DNA of 64,000 bases from Herbiconiux sp. SALV-R1 (GTDB lineage: Bacteria > Actinomycetota > Actinomycetes > Actinomycetales > Microbacteriaceae): positions 3,224,001-3,288,000 of the forward strand of contig NZ_CP053344.1 in NCBI RefSeq assembly GCF_013113715.1, given 5' to 3'. Of this stretch, positions 51,741 through 61,114 are shown in pieces. Positions within the stretch are counted from its first letter, which is position 1; each line of letters begins with the position of its first letter. The position numbers and the translations under genes were made by a program. The notes beneath the pieces were generated by a model, which was given only the letters and a program-made list of their open reading frames with translations, searched no databases and was not told where the DNA came from.

Positions 51741-54158
51741 TCAGCTCGCACAGGCGGTGAGCTTCTGCACCGCCGGCGACAGCGAGTTCGGCCCGCCGAG
51801 CAGCACCACCTCGGTCGCCCCGAGGCTCCCGATGTCGCTCAGCACCCCCTGCGGCACGCAGTCGGTGGGCACCACGTAGAGCGGAGCGTCATCGAGACCC
51901 GCCAGCACGCCACCGGCCAGCGCGTCGGGGAAGTTCAGCCCCGTCGCTAGGTACACCGTGCCGCTCGTCTCGAACGACGCCCGGTTGAGCGCGATCGAGG
52001 TGAGGTAGCGGTTGTCGGCCGAGACGCGCTCCACCGCCGCCGGCACGGTCTTCAACGAGTCGGCGACGCCGGTCGAGACGGAGTTCGGCCCGCCGACGAC
52101 GGTGATCGACTGCGCCTTCAGGTCGCGGAAGAGCTTCAGCGTGAGATCGTCGGCGGCGGGGAGCGAGCCGTTCACGAGCACCACCGGCTCGAGCGCCGAT
52201 CCGGCAGCACCTCCGGCCGAGAGCGCGTCGGGGAAGTTCGTCCCCGTCGCCGCGAACGAGTGCGCCGCCTCGGGGAACACGGCCGAGACCACCGCACGGC
52301 TCGCCGCGTAGCGGTCGGCACCCGACAGGCGCTCGACGCCGACCCCGGGCACGAGGGTCTTCAGCGTCGAGACGACCCCGGCCGACACCGAGTTCGGGCC
52401 GCCCACCACGACGATGCGCTCGGGCTGCAGCGAGCGGATCTCGTCGGCCACCACCGCCGGCACCTCGTTCTGGGTCACCAGCAGCAGCGGGCCGCCCTGC
52501 GCGACCGCGGCAGGGCCGGCGCTCAGCGCATCCGGGTAGTTCAGGCCGGTCGCCACGTAGACGACGGGAGCGGTGTCAGGGAAGGCACGCTGCGCGATCG
52601 CGACCGCCCCCGAGTACCGGTCGGCCCCGGCGATGCGCTCGACCGTTGGCGCACCCGTCATCACGAAGCCGCAGTCGTCCCCCGAGCCTCGCTGCGTGCC
52701 GAAGGTGACGTAGACCCCGCATCGGTGGAAGCCATCCTGGAGGTCGGTGGGCCGAACCGACCATGACCCGTCCTGCGCGATGGAAGAGGTGTAAGTCTTT
52801 CTGCCGTCGTCACCTTCAATGACGACCACGACCTTGTAGCTGCGGGTCGCGCCCTCTACCGTGCCACTCAGCGCACTGCCCCAGAGGAGCGGTTCTCCGA
52901 CCTCCGGTGAAGTGACTCGGACGCCCGGGACATCGACCATGAGTTCCCAGTCGCGCTCGAAGCTCCGCACTGATCCGTACTGCACCCCGTCCACGACCGG
53001 CGCCGTCATCGGAAACACAGCAGTCACGCCGGAGGGGGTGCAGGCATCCTTTGTGGAACCGGCCGACACCAGACCCATCGCGTAAGGGCCCGAGATGACG
53101 GAACCGCCGCTGTCGCCAGGTTGCGAGCACATTCCCTTGACGATGTCGGCATTCACCTGGGGACCGCCTTTGCCCACCTGAATGAGCTGGTCGACGTATT
53201 GCACTCGCCCACAGCTCCAGCCCGTCGTGCTCCCCGACTTGCAGACCTGTTGGCCGACCACAGCGTCGCCGTAGTCTCGCATCAGCACCTGCTCCCCAGC
53301 ATCCACGGGGCCGTTGTTGGCGCCGGAGTTCCAGGTACCCACTCGAGGCAAGCTCTGGAGGTTCGTCTGGGGGCGCACCAGCCCAGCATCGATCTCATTG
53401 CCGAATGCGAACGTTCCCGGGATCTTGTCACCGAGGTTAAAGCCGACGGCTCCGTCGGGGTCGCCGGGACGATCTTGGTCGTACTCATTGACCCAACTGT
53501 TCTCGCCATCGACCGAGCAGTGACCTGCGGTCAAGAAGGCGTCGTAGCCTTGGGTCACGCTCACCCCGTTGAAGGCGACGGAGCAGATGAATGCCTGGGT
53601 GGCACTGCCGAACACGAATCCCTGCCCACCCCCGAGGTAGGAGGGCTGGAGCGGCTGAAGGTCATCCACGACCGCGCTGTCGACGGTGGTGCGCGCAGAG
53701 GAAGCGCCGAACTCGGGGGTGGCATTCGCCGCCTCGACGAGGTCAGCCGCGACGGCGTCGCCGTCGGGCACGATCACCACGAGTCGCGTGCCATCGAGCC
53801 GGGTGCCGAGCACGTCGACGCCCGATGACAGAAGACCCTCGACCACCGGCGCCGCGTCGGCCGCCGCGTCCGCATTGGCGAGGTACCCCTCTCCCGTCTC
53901 ACCGAGTTGCTCTGCAAGAGCATGCAGGAGTTCGGGAGGCAACAGTTCCGCCTCTGCCGAATAGGCCTCGACGGAGTAGTCGGGCATTACAGGCGCAGCG
54001 GGTACGGGTGCCGGAGCATCGGTGCCCCCACCCGCCTCCAGATCGGCGGCCGCCGCGGAGGCGGTCGTTCCACCTCCGAGGGAGAGGGCGAACAGAGCGG
54101 TCGCGGCAAGGACTGTGGTGGCGGTGGCGCGCCAGTGGCGCACGGTGATGCGGGGCAT
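51741..54158 (-). CDS. Secreted trypsin-like (S1) protease with three cell-wall-binding repeats
   Basis: This 805-residue protein has a signal peptide (cleavage near residue 36), a pro-region of ~150 residues, and an S1-type catalytic domain with H213 (TAGHCS), D257 (IDAGLVRP) and S350 (GDSGGS), as in streptogrisins. An Ig-like segment (~415-510) follows, then three CWBR2 repeats (~512-805) with FPDALSAG and VVVGGPNSVS motifs. It is probably a wall-displayed protease activated by removal of the pro-region. ATG 54158 follows GAGAGG. The CWBR2 part is diverged from that of the propeller protein at 10611. Confidence 0.88.
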   Translation of the reverse strand: MPRITVRHWRATATTVLAATALFALSLGGGTTASAAAADLEAGGGTDAPAPVPAAPVMPDYSVEAYSAEAELLPPELLHALAEQLGETGEGYLANADAAADAAPVVEGLLSSGVDVLGTRLDGTRLVVIVPDGDAVAADLVEAANATPEFGASSARTTVDSAVVDDLQPLQPSYLGGGQGFVFGSATQAFICSVAFNGVSVTQGYDAFLTAGHCSVDGENSWVNEYDQDRPGDPDGAVGFNLGDKIPGTFAFGNEIDAGLVRPQTNLQSLPRVGTWNSGANNGPVDAGEQVLMRDYGDAVVGQQVCKSGSTTGWSCGRVQYVDQLIQVGKGGPQVNADIVKGMCSQPGDSGGSVISGPYAMGLVSAGSTKDACTPSGVTAVFPMTAPVVDGVQYGSVRSFERDWELMVDVPGVRVTSPEVGEPLLWGSALSGTVEGATRSYKVVVVIEGDDGRKTYTSSIAQDGSWSVRPTDLQDGFHRCGVYVTFGTQRGSGDDCGFVMTGAPTVERIAGADRYSGAVAIAQRAFPDTAPVVYVATGLNYPDALSAGPAAVAQGGPLLLVTQNEVPAVVADEIRSLQPERIVVVGGPNSVSAGVVSTLKTLVPGVGVERLSGADRYAASRAVVSAVFPEAAHSFAATGTNFPDALSAGGAAGSALEPVVLVNGSLPAADDLTLKLFRDLKAQSITVVGGPNSVSTGVADSLKTVPAAVERVSADNRYLTSIALNRASFETSGTVYLATGLNFPDALAGGVLAGLDDAPLYVVPTDCVPQGVLSDIGSLGATEVVLLGGPNSLSPAVQKLTACAS

Positions 54159-54295
54159 CGGGGCCTCTCAGGTAGGGCGGGTCCCCCCGACCCGGCTGCG
54201 CTCATCCTAATCACTGGATGGCGCAGCGCTCGATACCCCGAGACTGTTCATGCCGGACCTGACGATGCGCCGGCCGGACACCCGGATGCGCACGA

Positions 54296-54301
54296 TAGAA
54301 T
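54296..54301 (+). promoter_or_regulatory. Leaderless promoter -10 (TAGAAT) for purF
   Basis: TAGAAT is followed by seven bases and ATG 54309. It is one of the closest matches to TATAAT in the window. Confidence 0.6.
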
Positions 54302-54308
54302 CGATGCA

Positions 54309-55769
54309 ATGTGCGGCATCGTGGGCATCGTTTCGGCCGAGCCCGTCAACCAACTCGTCTACGACTCCCTCCTCCTGCTTCAGCACCGGGGGCAGGACTC
54401 GACGGGAATCGCCACGGCCGAGGGCAACATCTTCCACAGCGTCAAGGCCAAGGGCCAGGTGCGCGAGGCCTTCCGCACCCGTGACATGCGGTCGCTGCTC
54501 GGCACGATGGGGCTCGGGCACGTGCGCTACGCCACCCAGGGTTCCGCCGCCAAGGAGCAGGAGGCGCAGCCGTTCTACGTGAACGCGCCGTACGGCATCA
54601 TCCTGGTGCACAACGGCAACCTCACGAACACGCGCGAGCTCACCAGTGAGCTCTACAACATCGACCGCCGGCACCTCAACACCGACTCCGACACCGAGGT
54701 GCTGCTCAACGTCTTCGCCAACGAGCTGCAGGCGCAGATCACCGGTCTCTCGCTCGACCCCGAGCAGATCTTCACCGCGGTCTCGCGCGTGCACGAGCGG
54801 GTGGAGGGCTCCTACGCCACCATCGCCATGATCGCGGGCCACGGGCTGCTGGCCTTCCGCGACCCGTTCGGCATCCGCCCCCTCACTATCGGCGGCCGGC
54901 TGCTCGAGAACGGGCAGATGGAGTACATCGTCGCCTCGGAGTCGCTCGTCATGGAGAGCCTCGGCTACGACATCGTGCGGGAGGTCGAGCCCGGCGAAGC
55001 CGTGTTCATCACCCTCGACGGCGAGCTCATCGCCAAGCAGTGCGCGCCGCAGCACTCGCTCGTGCCCTGCTCGTTCGAGTACGTCTACCTCGCCCGCCCC
55101 GACTCGGTGATGTCGGGCATCTCGGTGTACGAGGCGCGCCTGCGGCTCGGCAACTACCTGGCCGACACCGTCGCCCGGTACACGCCCATGGGCGACATCG
55201 ACGTGGTCATGCCCATCCCCGACTCCTCGCGGCCGGCGGCCATGCAGGTGGCGCAGAAGCTCGGCGTGGAATACCGCGAGGGCTTCTACAAGAACCGCTA
55301 TGTGGGGCGCACGTTCATCATGCCCGGGCAGGCAGCCCGCAAGAAGTCGGTACGGCAGAAGCTCAACGCGATGTCGACCGAGTTCAAGGGCAAGAACATC
55401 CTCATCGTCGACGACTCCATCGTGCGCGGCACGACCTCGAAGGAGATCGTTGACATGGCGCGCGCCGCGGGCGCGAACAAGGTCACCTTCGCGAGCGCCG
55501 CGCCTCCCGTGCGCTTCCCGCACGTCTACGGCATCAACATGCCGTCGCGGCACGAGCTCGTCGCACACGACCGCAAGATCCCCGAGATCGCGGCGGCCAT
55601 CGGCGCCGACCACCTCATCTACCAAGAAGTCGACGACATGCGGAAGGCCATCACCGAAGGCTCCTCGCTCGTCACCGACCTCGAGATGAGCTGCTTCACC
55701 GGCGACTACGTCACCGGCACCGTCACCCCCGAGTACCTCGCCTGGGTCGAGGCCACGCAGAACAGCTAG
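54309..55769 (+). CDS. purF: Amidophosphoribosyltransferase
   Basis: This 486-residue protein catalyses the first committed step of purine synthesis, transferring glutamine-derived ammonia to PRPP. The sequence MCGIVGI places the catalytic cysteine directly after the start methionine, with no propeptide. The PRPP loop is ILIVDDSIVRGTTS. The four iron-sulfur-type cysteines of the Bacillus class should be checked: CAPQHSLVPC, SCFTGDYVTG are present. The start lies 7 bases after TAGAAT. Confidence 0.97.
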   Translation: MCGIVGIVSAEPVNQLVYDSLLLLQHRGQDSTGIATAEGNIFHSVKAKGQVREAFRTRDMRSLLGTMGLGHVRYATQGSAAKEQEAQPFYVNAPYGIILVHNGNLTNTRELTSELYNIDRRHLNTDSDTEVLLNVFANELQAQITGLSLDPEQIFTAVSRVHERVEGSYATIAMIAGHGLLAFRDPFGIRPLTIGGRLLENGQMEYIVASESLVMESLGYDIVREVEPGEAVFITLDGELIAKQCAPQHSLVPCSFEYVYLARPDSVMSGISVYEARLRLGNYLADTVARYTPMGDIDVVMPIPDSSRPAAMQVAQKLGVEYREGFYKNRYVGRTFIMPGQAARKKSVRQKLNAMSTEFKGKNILIVDDSIVRGTTSKEIVDMARAAGANKVTFASAAPPVRFPHVYGINMPSRHELVAHDRKIPEIAAAIGADHLIYQEVDDMRKAITEGSSLVTDLEMSCFTGDYVTGTVTPEYLAWVEATQNS

Positions 55770-55776
55770 GTTCCCT

Positions 55777-55782
55777 TAGGCT
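55777..55782 (+). promoter_or_regulatory. Leaderless promoter -10 (TAGGCT) for the NUDIX gene
   Basis: TAGGCT is followed by CGGGGC and ATG 55789, only 8 bases after the purF stop, so the NUDIX gene may be expressed separately. Confidence 0.5.
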
Positions 55783-55788
55783 CGGGGC

Positions 55789-56256
55789 ATGGCGACTCCC
55801 GACTTCGTGCTGGAACTGCGAGAGAAGATCGGGCACGCGCCTCTCTGGCTCACCGGCGTGACCGCCGTGGTCGTGCGCGGCGACGAGGTGCTGCTCGTGC
55901 GGCGCAGCGACAACGGCGCCTGGACCCCCGTCACCGGCATCGTCGACCCCGGCGAGGAACCCGCCATCGCCGCGGTGCGGGAGGTGCTCGAAGAGGCCGA
56001 CATCCACGCGAAGGCGCAGCACCTCGCCTGGGTGCACGTCATCCCCACGATCGTCTACCCGAACGGCGACGTGTCGCAGTACCTCGACATCACCTTCCGG
56101 CTGAGCTACGTCTCGGGCGAACCCTTTCCCGCCGACGGGGAGAACACGGATGTGCGCTGGTTCCCTCTCGACGCCCTGCCCGAGATGAGCGATGAGATGC
56201 ACGCGCGCATCCGTCACGCCCTCGACGGCGTGGAGGCGGCGCGCTTCGTGAGCTGA
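55789..56256 (+). CDS. NUDIX hydrolase
   Basis: This 155-residue protein has a Nudix box GIVDPGEEPAIAAVREVLEEADI matching Gx5Ex7REUxEExxU, with aspartate replacing the usual late glycine. It hydrolyses nucleoside-diphosphate-linked substrates. The specific one is unknown. It lies just after purF. Confidence 0.9.
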   Translation: MATPDFVLELREKIGHAPLWLTGVTAVVVRGDEVLLVRRSDNGAWTPVTGIVDPGEEPAIAAVREVLEEADIHAKAQHLAWVHVIPTIVYPNGDVSQYLDITFRLSYVSGEPFPADGENTDVRWFPLDALPEMSDEMHARIRHALDGVEAARFVS

Positions 56257-56332
56257 GGCGCGGCTGCGCCCCGCGGGCCGACGGGGGGGGGTTTTCAGCG
56301 ACTTCACCAGCACGCGCCGTACCCTGGCCGAT
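56257..56332. other. Short gap with hairpin, G9 run and promoter
   Basis: GGCGC-GGCT-GCGCC (56257-56270) directly follows the NUDIX stop. A run of nine G with TTTT follows (56282-56294), possibly a weak terminator. Confidence 0.35.
56320..56325 (+). promoter_or_regulatory. Leaderless promoter -10 (TACCCT) for the penicillin-binding protein
   Basis: TACCCT is followed by GGCCGAT and ATG 56333. Confidence 0.5.
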
Positions 56333-58687
56333 ATGCCCGAAAGTCCACTCCGCGTCGTCAGCGCCTTCCAGCGCCTGATCGACGGCACGAAGCGCCCCCT
56401 CGGAATGATGCTCGCCCTCAGCATCGCCGCCGCTCTGCTCGTCACCGTGCTGGCCGTGCCGGCCATGGCGGTCACCGGCGTCTACGCCTCGCGCACAGCG
56501 ACCGCGCTCGACACGCTGCCCGACTCCATCCGTCCCGGTGAGCTCGCCCAGAAGTCGGAGATCTACGCCACCAACAGCGACGGCACGAACACCCTACTCG
56601 CCACCGTGTTCGACCAGAACCGCCAGGAGGTGGGCTGGGACCAGGTGTCGCAGTTCGTGAAGGATGCGGTGGTCTCCACCGAAGACCCGCGCTTCTACGA
56701 GCACTCGGGTGTCGACGTGGCCTCGACGCTGCGAGCGGCGGTGGGCAACGTGGCATCCGGCGGCGTCTCGAGCGGGGCGTCGACCGTCACCATGCAGTAC
56801 GTGCGCAACATCCTGGTGCAGCAGGCCGAGATGATGGACACCAAGGCCGAGCGCGAAGCCGCCTACGAGGCGGCCACCACCGAATCGCTCGACCGCAAGA
56901 TGAGCGAGATGCGCCTCGCCATCGCGCTCGAGAAGCAGTACTCCAAAGACGACATCCTGCTCGGCTACCTCAACATCGCGAACTTCGGCGGCTCGGTCTA
57001 CGGCATCGAGGCCGCCGCACAGTACTACTTCGGGGTGAGCGCCGCCGACCTCACACTGCCGCAGGCCGCCACCCTCGCGGCGACCGTCAACGAACCAAAC
57101 GGGCTGCGCATCGACGACCCCGAGAACATCGAGGCGAACAAGGCCCGCCGCGACGAAGACGTACTCGCCTCGATGCTGAAGCAGAAGGCGATCACGCAGC
57201 AGCAGTACGACGAGGCGGTTGCCACCCCCGTCACCCCGAACATCACGCAGCCCACCACCGGCTGCCAGGCCGCCGCCGACGGCGCCGCCTACTTCTGCGA
57301 CTACGTCACCTGGATCGTGAAGAACGACCCCACCTTCGGCGACACCGCCGACGAGCGCTGGCAGCACTTCAAGCAGGGCGGGTACGAGATCTACACCACC
57401 CTCGACACGCAGCTGCAGGCCAATGCGCACGAGACGATGACCGAGTACATCCCCTCCACCTACGACGGGGCCGACCTGGGTTCCACGATCGTGACGGTCG
57501 AGCCCGGTACCGGGCGCATCCTGGCGATGGCGCAGAACACCACCTTCGACGACGACCCCGACACGCAGGTGCCGGGCGCCACCGCGGTGAACTACAACAC
57601 CGACATCGACTACGGGGGCTCGTCGGGCTTCCAGGTCGGTTCGACCTACAAGGTGTTCGCGCTCGCGGAGTGGCTGAAGCAGGGGCACACCCTCTCCGAC
57701 CGGTTGAGCGGCAACGAGACCACGTGGGACATGGCGACCATCCCCAACAGCTGCCAGCCGGTGAGCGGCAGCTGGGAGCCCGCGAACGACGGCAGCTCGC
57801 GCCCCGGCACGATGTCGGTGCAGAGCGCGCTCACCAACTCGGTGAACAACGCCTTCGTGGCCATGTCGCAGCAGCTCGACCTCTGCAACATCAAGACCAC
57901 GGCCGAGGAGCTCGGTGTGCACCGTGCCGACGGCGACCCGCTCGACTCGCAGCCCTCGTCGGTGCTCGGCACCAACGAGATCGCGCCGGTGACGATGGCC
58001 GCCGCCTACGCGGGCATCGCCGCGAACGGCATGTACTGCAACCCCGTCGCCATCGACCGCATCGTCGACCCCTCCGGCCAGGAGATCGCCACCCCGAACG
58101 CCGACTGCCACCAGGCCTGGGACCCGAAGATCGCCTCCACCGTGGCGTACGCCATGCTCGGGCCGATCGAGAGCGGCACCGCCACCGCATCCAACCCCTA
58201 CGACGGCATCACCCACATCGGTAAGACGGGCACCACCGACAACGAGAAGGACACCTGGATGGTCGGCGCCTCCACCGCCGCCGCCACCGCCGTCTGGGTC
58301 GGCAACGTCAGCGGCAACGTGTCGATGACCGAGGTGTACCCGAACGACTACACCGGCTCCTCCGTGCGCCACCGCATGTGGCGGGCCGTGATGACCGCGA
58401 ACGACGAGCTGCGCGGGGGCGGCGAGTTCGCCGAACCCGACGAGGAGCTCGTCGACGGATCGAGCTCGCGGTACGACAGCTCCGACGACACCGACACGCC
58501 CGACCCCATCCCGTCGACCACGGCCACCCCGGCGCCCGTGCCCGCGCCGGCCCCGGTGAACCCAGCCCCCGCCCCTACGACGGCCCCCGACCCGGTCGAA
58601 CCCGCCCCGGCCGACCCCGAGCCCGTCGACCCCGAGCCAGCGGCTCCCGCCCCCACCCCCACGCCGGCCGCGGGCGCGGGCGGCTGA
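56333..58687 (+). CDS. Class A penicillin-binding protein (transglycosylase/transpeptidase)
   Basis: This 784-residue bifunctional peptidoglycan synthase has an N-terminal membrane anchor (~residues 24-48), a GT51 domain with the catalytic glutamate in STEDPRFYEH (E117), and a transpeptidase domain with STYK (S437, K440), SVNN and GKTGTT (K631). The last ~85 residues are Pro/Ala/Thr-rich and probably lie in the wall. Extra cysteines (GCQAAADGAAYFC, NSCQP, LCN, YCNP, ADC) may form disulfides. The start is 7 bases after TACCCT. Confidence 0.95.
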   Translation: MPESPLRVVSAFQRLIDGTKRPLGMMLALSIAAALLVTVLAVPAMAVTGVYASRTATALDTLPDSIRPGELAQKSEIYATNSDGTNTLLATVFDQNRQEVGWDQVSQFVKDAVVSTEDPRFYEHSGVDVASTLRAAVGNVASGGVSSGASTVTMQYVRNILVQQAEMMDTKAEREAAYEAATTESLDRKMSEMRLAIALEKQYSKDDILLGYLNIANFGGSVYGIEAAAQYYFGVSAADLTLPQAATLAATVNEPNGLRIDDPENIEANKARRDEDVLASMLKQKAITQQQYDEAVATPVTPNITQPTTGCQAAADGAAYFCDYVTWIVKNDPTFGDTADERWQHFKQGGYEIYTTLDTQLQANAHETMTEYIPSTYDGADLGSTIVTVEPGTGRILAMAQNTTFDDDPDTQVPGATAVNYNTDIDYGGSSGFQVGSTYKVFALAEWLKQGHTLSDRLSGNETTWDMATIPNSCQPVSGSWEPANDGSSRPGTMSVQSALTNSVNNAFVAMSQQLDLCNIKTTAEELGVHRADGDPLDSQPSSVLGTNEIAPVTMAAAYAGIAANGMYCNPVAIDRIVDPSGQEIATPNADCHQAWDPKIASTVAYAMLGPIESGTATASNPYDGITHIGKTGTTDNEKDTWMVGASTAAATAVWVGNVSGNVSMTEVYPNDYTGSSVRHRMWRAVMTANDELRGGGEFAEPDEELVDGSSSRYDSSDDTDTPDPIPSTTATPAPVPAPAPVNPAPAPTTAPDPVEPAPADPEPVDPEPAAPAPTPTPAAGAGG

Positions 58688-58720
58688 CGCCAGGTACCCC
58701 CGGCCCCCTCACACGCCCCT

Positions 58721-58805
58721 CCCGAACTCGATGGAACCGGCGGTCGTTCGGCGCTCCCGCCTCCGTCGAGTTCCGGATGCACCTCCGAACTCCATCGAGT
58801 TCGGG
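58721..58805. repeat. 85-bp palindromic intergenic element
   Basis: CCCGAACTCGATGGA (58721-58735) pairs perfectly with TCCATCGAGTTCGGG (58791-58805). The interior holds a further CTCCGTCGAGTTCCGG arm-like segment. The arm resembles that of the 40501 element (AACTCCNTCG..TTCGG), suggesting one diverged family. Confidence 0.65.
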
Positions 58806-58889
58806 TGCGGTAGGCGGAGTGGTCGCGGCGGGAGGGCGGGGTGGGGGCTTACCGGGAGGTGCGTACTTACGCGGGGGCGGTGGGGGTCG

Positions 58890-58895
58890 TAGGGT
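58890..58895 (+). promoter_or_regulatory. Candidate -10 box (TAGGGT)
   Basis: TAGGGT lies 28 bases before ATG 58924, with TTACGC 17 bases upstream as a weak -35. Confidence 0.4.
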
Positions 58896-58923
58896 GGCGG
58901 AGTCACGAGGAGAGAAGGACGGC

Positions 58924-59574
58924 ATGGCACGCATCACGGTCTTGGGCGGTACGGGATACGCGGGGGCGGCGATCGTCGCCGAAGCGCAGAAGCGGGGGCA
59001 CGAGGTCACCGCGGTGAGCCGCTCGACCGTCGAGCAGCCCGTCGCCGGGGTCGACTACGTGGAGGGGTCGGCGCTCGACTCCGAGGTGCTCGACTCGGTC
59101 GTGCAGGATCGCGACGCCGTGGTGGTCGCGCTGTCGCCTCGGGGTGACATGGCGGGCAAGCTCGAGCCGATCGTGTCGGAGCTCGTGGAGCGCCTCTCGG
59201 GCACGCAGACCCGCCTCGGGTACGTCGGCGGCGCATCCTCGTTGCAGGTCGAGCCCGGTGGGCCCCGCCTCTGGGACGTCACCCACGAACAGCTGCCCGC
59301 CGAGGTGAAGCCCGAGATCGAGACCGGGCTCAACGCCCTCGAGCTGCTGAACTCCAGCCCCGAATCGCTCGACTGGTTCTACGTGAGCCCGCCCGCCGAC
59401 TTCGGGTCGTGGCTCGGCACCGAGACGAAAGGCACGTACACCCGTGGCGGTGACGTGCTGCTCCGCGACGAGTCGGGTGCCTCGACCATCTCGGCAGCCG
59501 ACCTCGCCCTCGCGATCGTCGACGAGATCGAGCAGCCCGCGCACCGGCGGGCGCGCTTCACCGCGATCGCCTGA
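58924..59574 (+). CDS. NAD(P)-binding Rossmann protein (NmrA/SDR-like)
   Basis: This 216-residue protein begins MARITVLGGTGYAGAAIVAEAQKRGHEV, containing the dinucleotide-binding GGTGYAG. The rest matches the atypical short-chain dehydrogenases of the NmrA/YwnB type (LGYVGGASSLQ, YVSPPADFG). The catalytic YxxxK is not evident, so it may sense or isomerise rather than oxidise. ATG 58924 follows GAAGGA. Confidence 0.85.
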   Translation: MARITVLGGTGYAGAAIVAEAQKRGHEVTAVSRSTVEQPVAGVDYVEGSALDSEVLDSVVQDRDAVVVALSPRGDMAGKLEPIVSELVERLSGTQTRLGYVGGASSLQVEPGGPRLWDVTHEQLPAEVKPEIETGLNALELLNSSPESLDWFYVSPPADFGSWLGTETKGTYTRGGDVLLRDESGASTISAADLALAIVDEIEQPAHRRARFTAIA

Positions 59575-59611
59575 GCGGCGCCCGCCTCGGGGCCCGGCCA
59601 CGACTTCCTTA

Positions 59612-59655
59612 CGGACAAAGTCCGTCCGAACGTGAATTCGGACGGACTTTGTCCG
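59612..59655. terminator. Bidirectional 19-bp perfect hairpin between convergent genes
   Basis: CGGACAAAGTCCGTCCGAA (59612-59630) pairs perfectly with 59637-59655 around a 6-base loop. It lies 38 bases after the NAD(P)-binding gene and 32 bases after gabT, so it can serve both. No long U-tract follows on either side. Confidence 0.75.
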
Positions 59656-59687
59656 CAAGAACGTGGTGGGGCGAGCGGATGCGCGGG

Positions 59688-61031
59688 TCAGGCGGAGAGC
59701 TCGGCGAGCTTCTGCTCGATGACGGTCGCGGCGTCGTCGATGAGCTCTTCGCTGATGACGACGGACGGGAGGAAGCGGAGCACGCTGTCCCAGCTGCCGG
59801 CGTCGAGCACGATCACGCCCTGCGACGCGGCGTGCTGGATGACGGCCTTCAGCGCCTCCGGGTTCGGCTTCTTCGTGCCCGGCAGCACGAGCTCGACGCC
59901 GATCATCGCGCCCTTGCCGCGCACTTCTCCAACGATCGGGAAGCGCGACGGCCAGTCGCCGATGCGGTCGAAGAACGCCTTCTCGACCCGCTGCGCCTCA
60001 CCGATGAGGTTGTCGCGCTCGACGAGATCGAACACGGCGAGGGCCGCCGCGGTGGAGACCGGGTTGCCGCCGAAGGTGCCGCCGATGCCGCCGGGCTGTA
60101 CCGCATCCATGATCTCGGCGCGGCCGGTGACCGCGGCGAGCGGGAAGCCGCCCGCGATGCCCTTCGCGCTCGTGACCAGATCGGGAACAACCCCGTGGTG
60201 CTCGATGGAGTACCAGGCACCCGTGCGGGCGATGCCCGCCTGGATCTCGTCGGCGACGAACACGATGCCGTTCTCGGTGCAGAACTCGCTGAGGCGCTTG
60301 AAGTAGCCGGGCGCCGGGATGATGATGCCGCCGTCGCCCTGGATCGGCTCGACGAACAGGGCGGCCAGCTCGGTGGCGCCGATGTGCGTGGCGATGTAGT
60401 CGATGGTGCGCTCGGCGGCCTCCTCGCCCGTCATACCCTCGGGGTCGCGGAAGGGGTAGCTGATCGGCACGCTGAAGATGTCGCCGGGCATCGGACCCAT
60501 GCCGGCGCGCTCGGGCCACGGGCGGTAGGTCATCGCCATGGTGAGGTTGGTGCGGCCGTGGAAGGCGTGGTCGAGCGTGGCGATGACGCGACGGCCCGTG
60601 AACTTGCGGGCGATCTTCACCGCGTTCTCGACAGCTTCCGCCCCGGAGTTCACGAGGATCGACCGCTTCTCGAAGTCGCCCGGCGTGATCTCGGCGAGCT
60701 TCTCGGCGACCTTCACGTAGTTCTCGTACGGCGTGACCGTGAACAGGGTGTGGGTGAGCTTGTCGGCCTGCGCGGCGGCGGCCGCCGCGACCTCCGGATG
60801 CGCGTGGCCGATGGTGGTGACCCCAATGCCGCAGCCGAGGTCGATGATCTGGTTGCCGTCGACGTCGACGAGGATGGCGCCGGAACCGTGGTCCATGTAG
60901 ATGTCGGCGAGCGTTCCGGCACCGCGCGAGACCGCCGCGCGGCGGCGGGCGTGCAGCTCACGCGAGCGGGGGCCGGGCAGCTCGGTGACGAGCTTGCGCT
61001 GCTGGGGCACGGAGAAGTCGCTGGAAGCCAT
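59688..61031 (-). CDS. gabT: 4-aminobutyrate aminotransferase
   Basis: This 447-residue PLP enzyme matches GabT along its length. The PLP-binding lysine is in TSAKGIAGGFPL (K290), with SGAEAVENAVKIAR and HAFHGRTNLTMAMT upstream. It transfers the amino group of GABA to 2-oxoglutarate. No succinate-semialdehyde dehydrogenase gene is next to it here. The start lies 6 bases after TAGGCT. Confidence 0.93.
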   Translation of the reverse strand: MASSDFSVPQQRKLVTELPGPRSRELHARRRAAVSRGAGTLADIYMDHGSGAILVDVDGNQIIDLGCGIGVTTIGHAHPEVAAAAAAQADKLTHTLFTVTPYENYVKVAEKLAEITPGDFEKRSILVNSGAEAVENAVKIARKFTGRRVIATLDHAFHGRTNLTMAMTYRPWPERAGMGPMPGDIFSVPISYPFRDPEGMTGEEAAERTIDYIATHIGATELAALFVEPIQGDGGIIIPAPGYFKRLSEFCTENGIVFVADEIQAGIARTGAWYSIEHHGVVPDLVTSAKGIAGGFPLAAVTGRAEIMDAVQPGGIGGTFGGNPVSTAAALAVFDLVERDNLIGEAQRVEKAFFDRIGDWPSRFPIVGEVRGKGAMIGVELVLPGTKKPNPEALKAVIQHAASQGVIVLDAGSWDSVLRFLPSVVISEELIDDAATVIEQKLAELSA

Positions 61032-61037
61032 GACCCG

Positions 61038-61043
61038 AGCCTA
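61038..61043 (-). promoter_or_regulatory. Leaderless promoter -10 (TAGGCT) for gabT
   Basis: On the minus strand TAGGCT is followed by CGGGTC and ATG 61031. Confidence 0.55.
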
Positions 61044-61114
61044 TCCGCCGCGATGCCGCTCGGCAGCGGCACTCGCCCGTTTGTCGGACAATCGCGCGGG
61101 CGCGGTGACACCGC

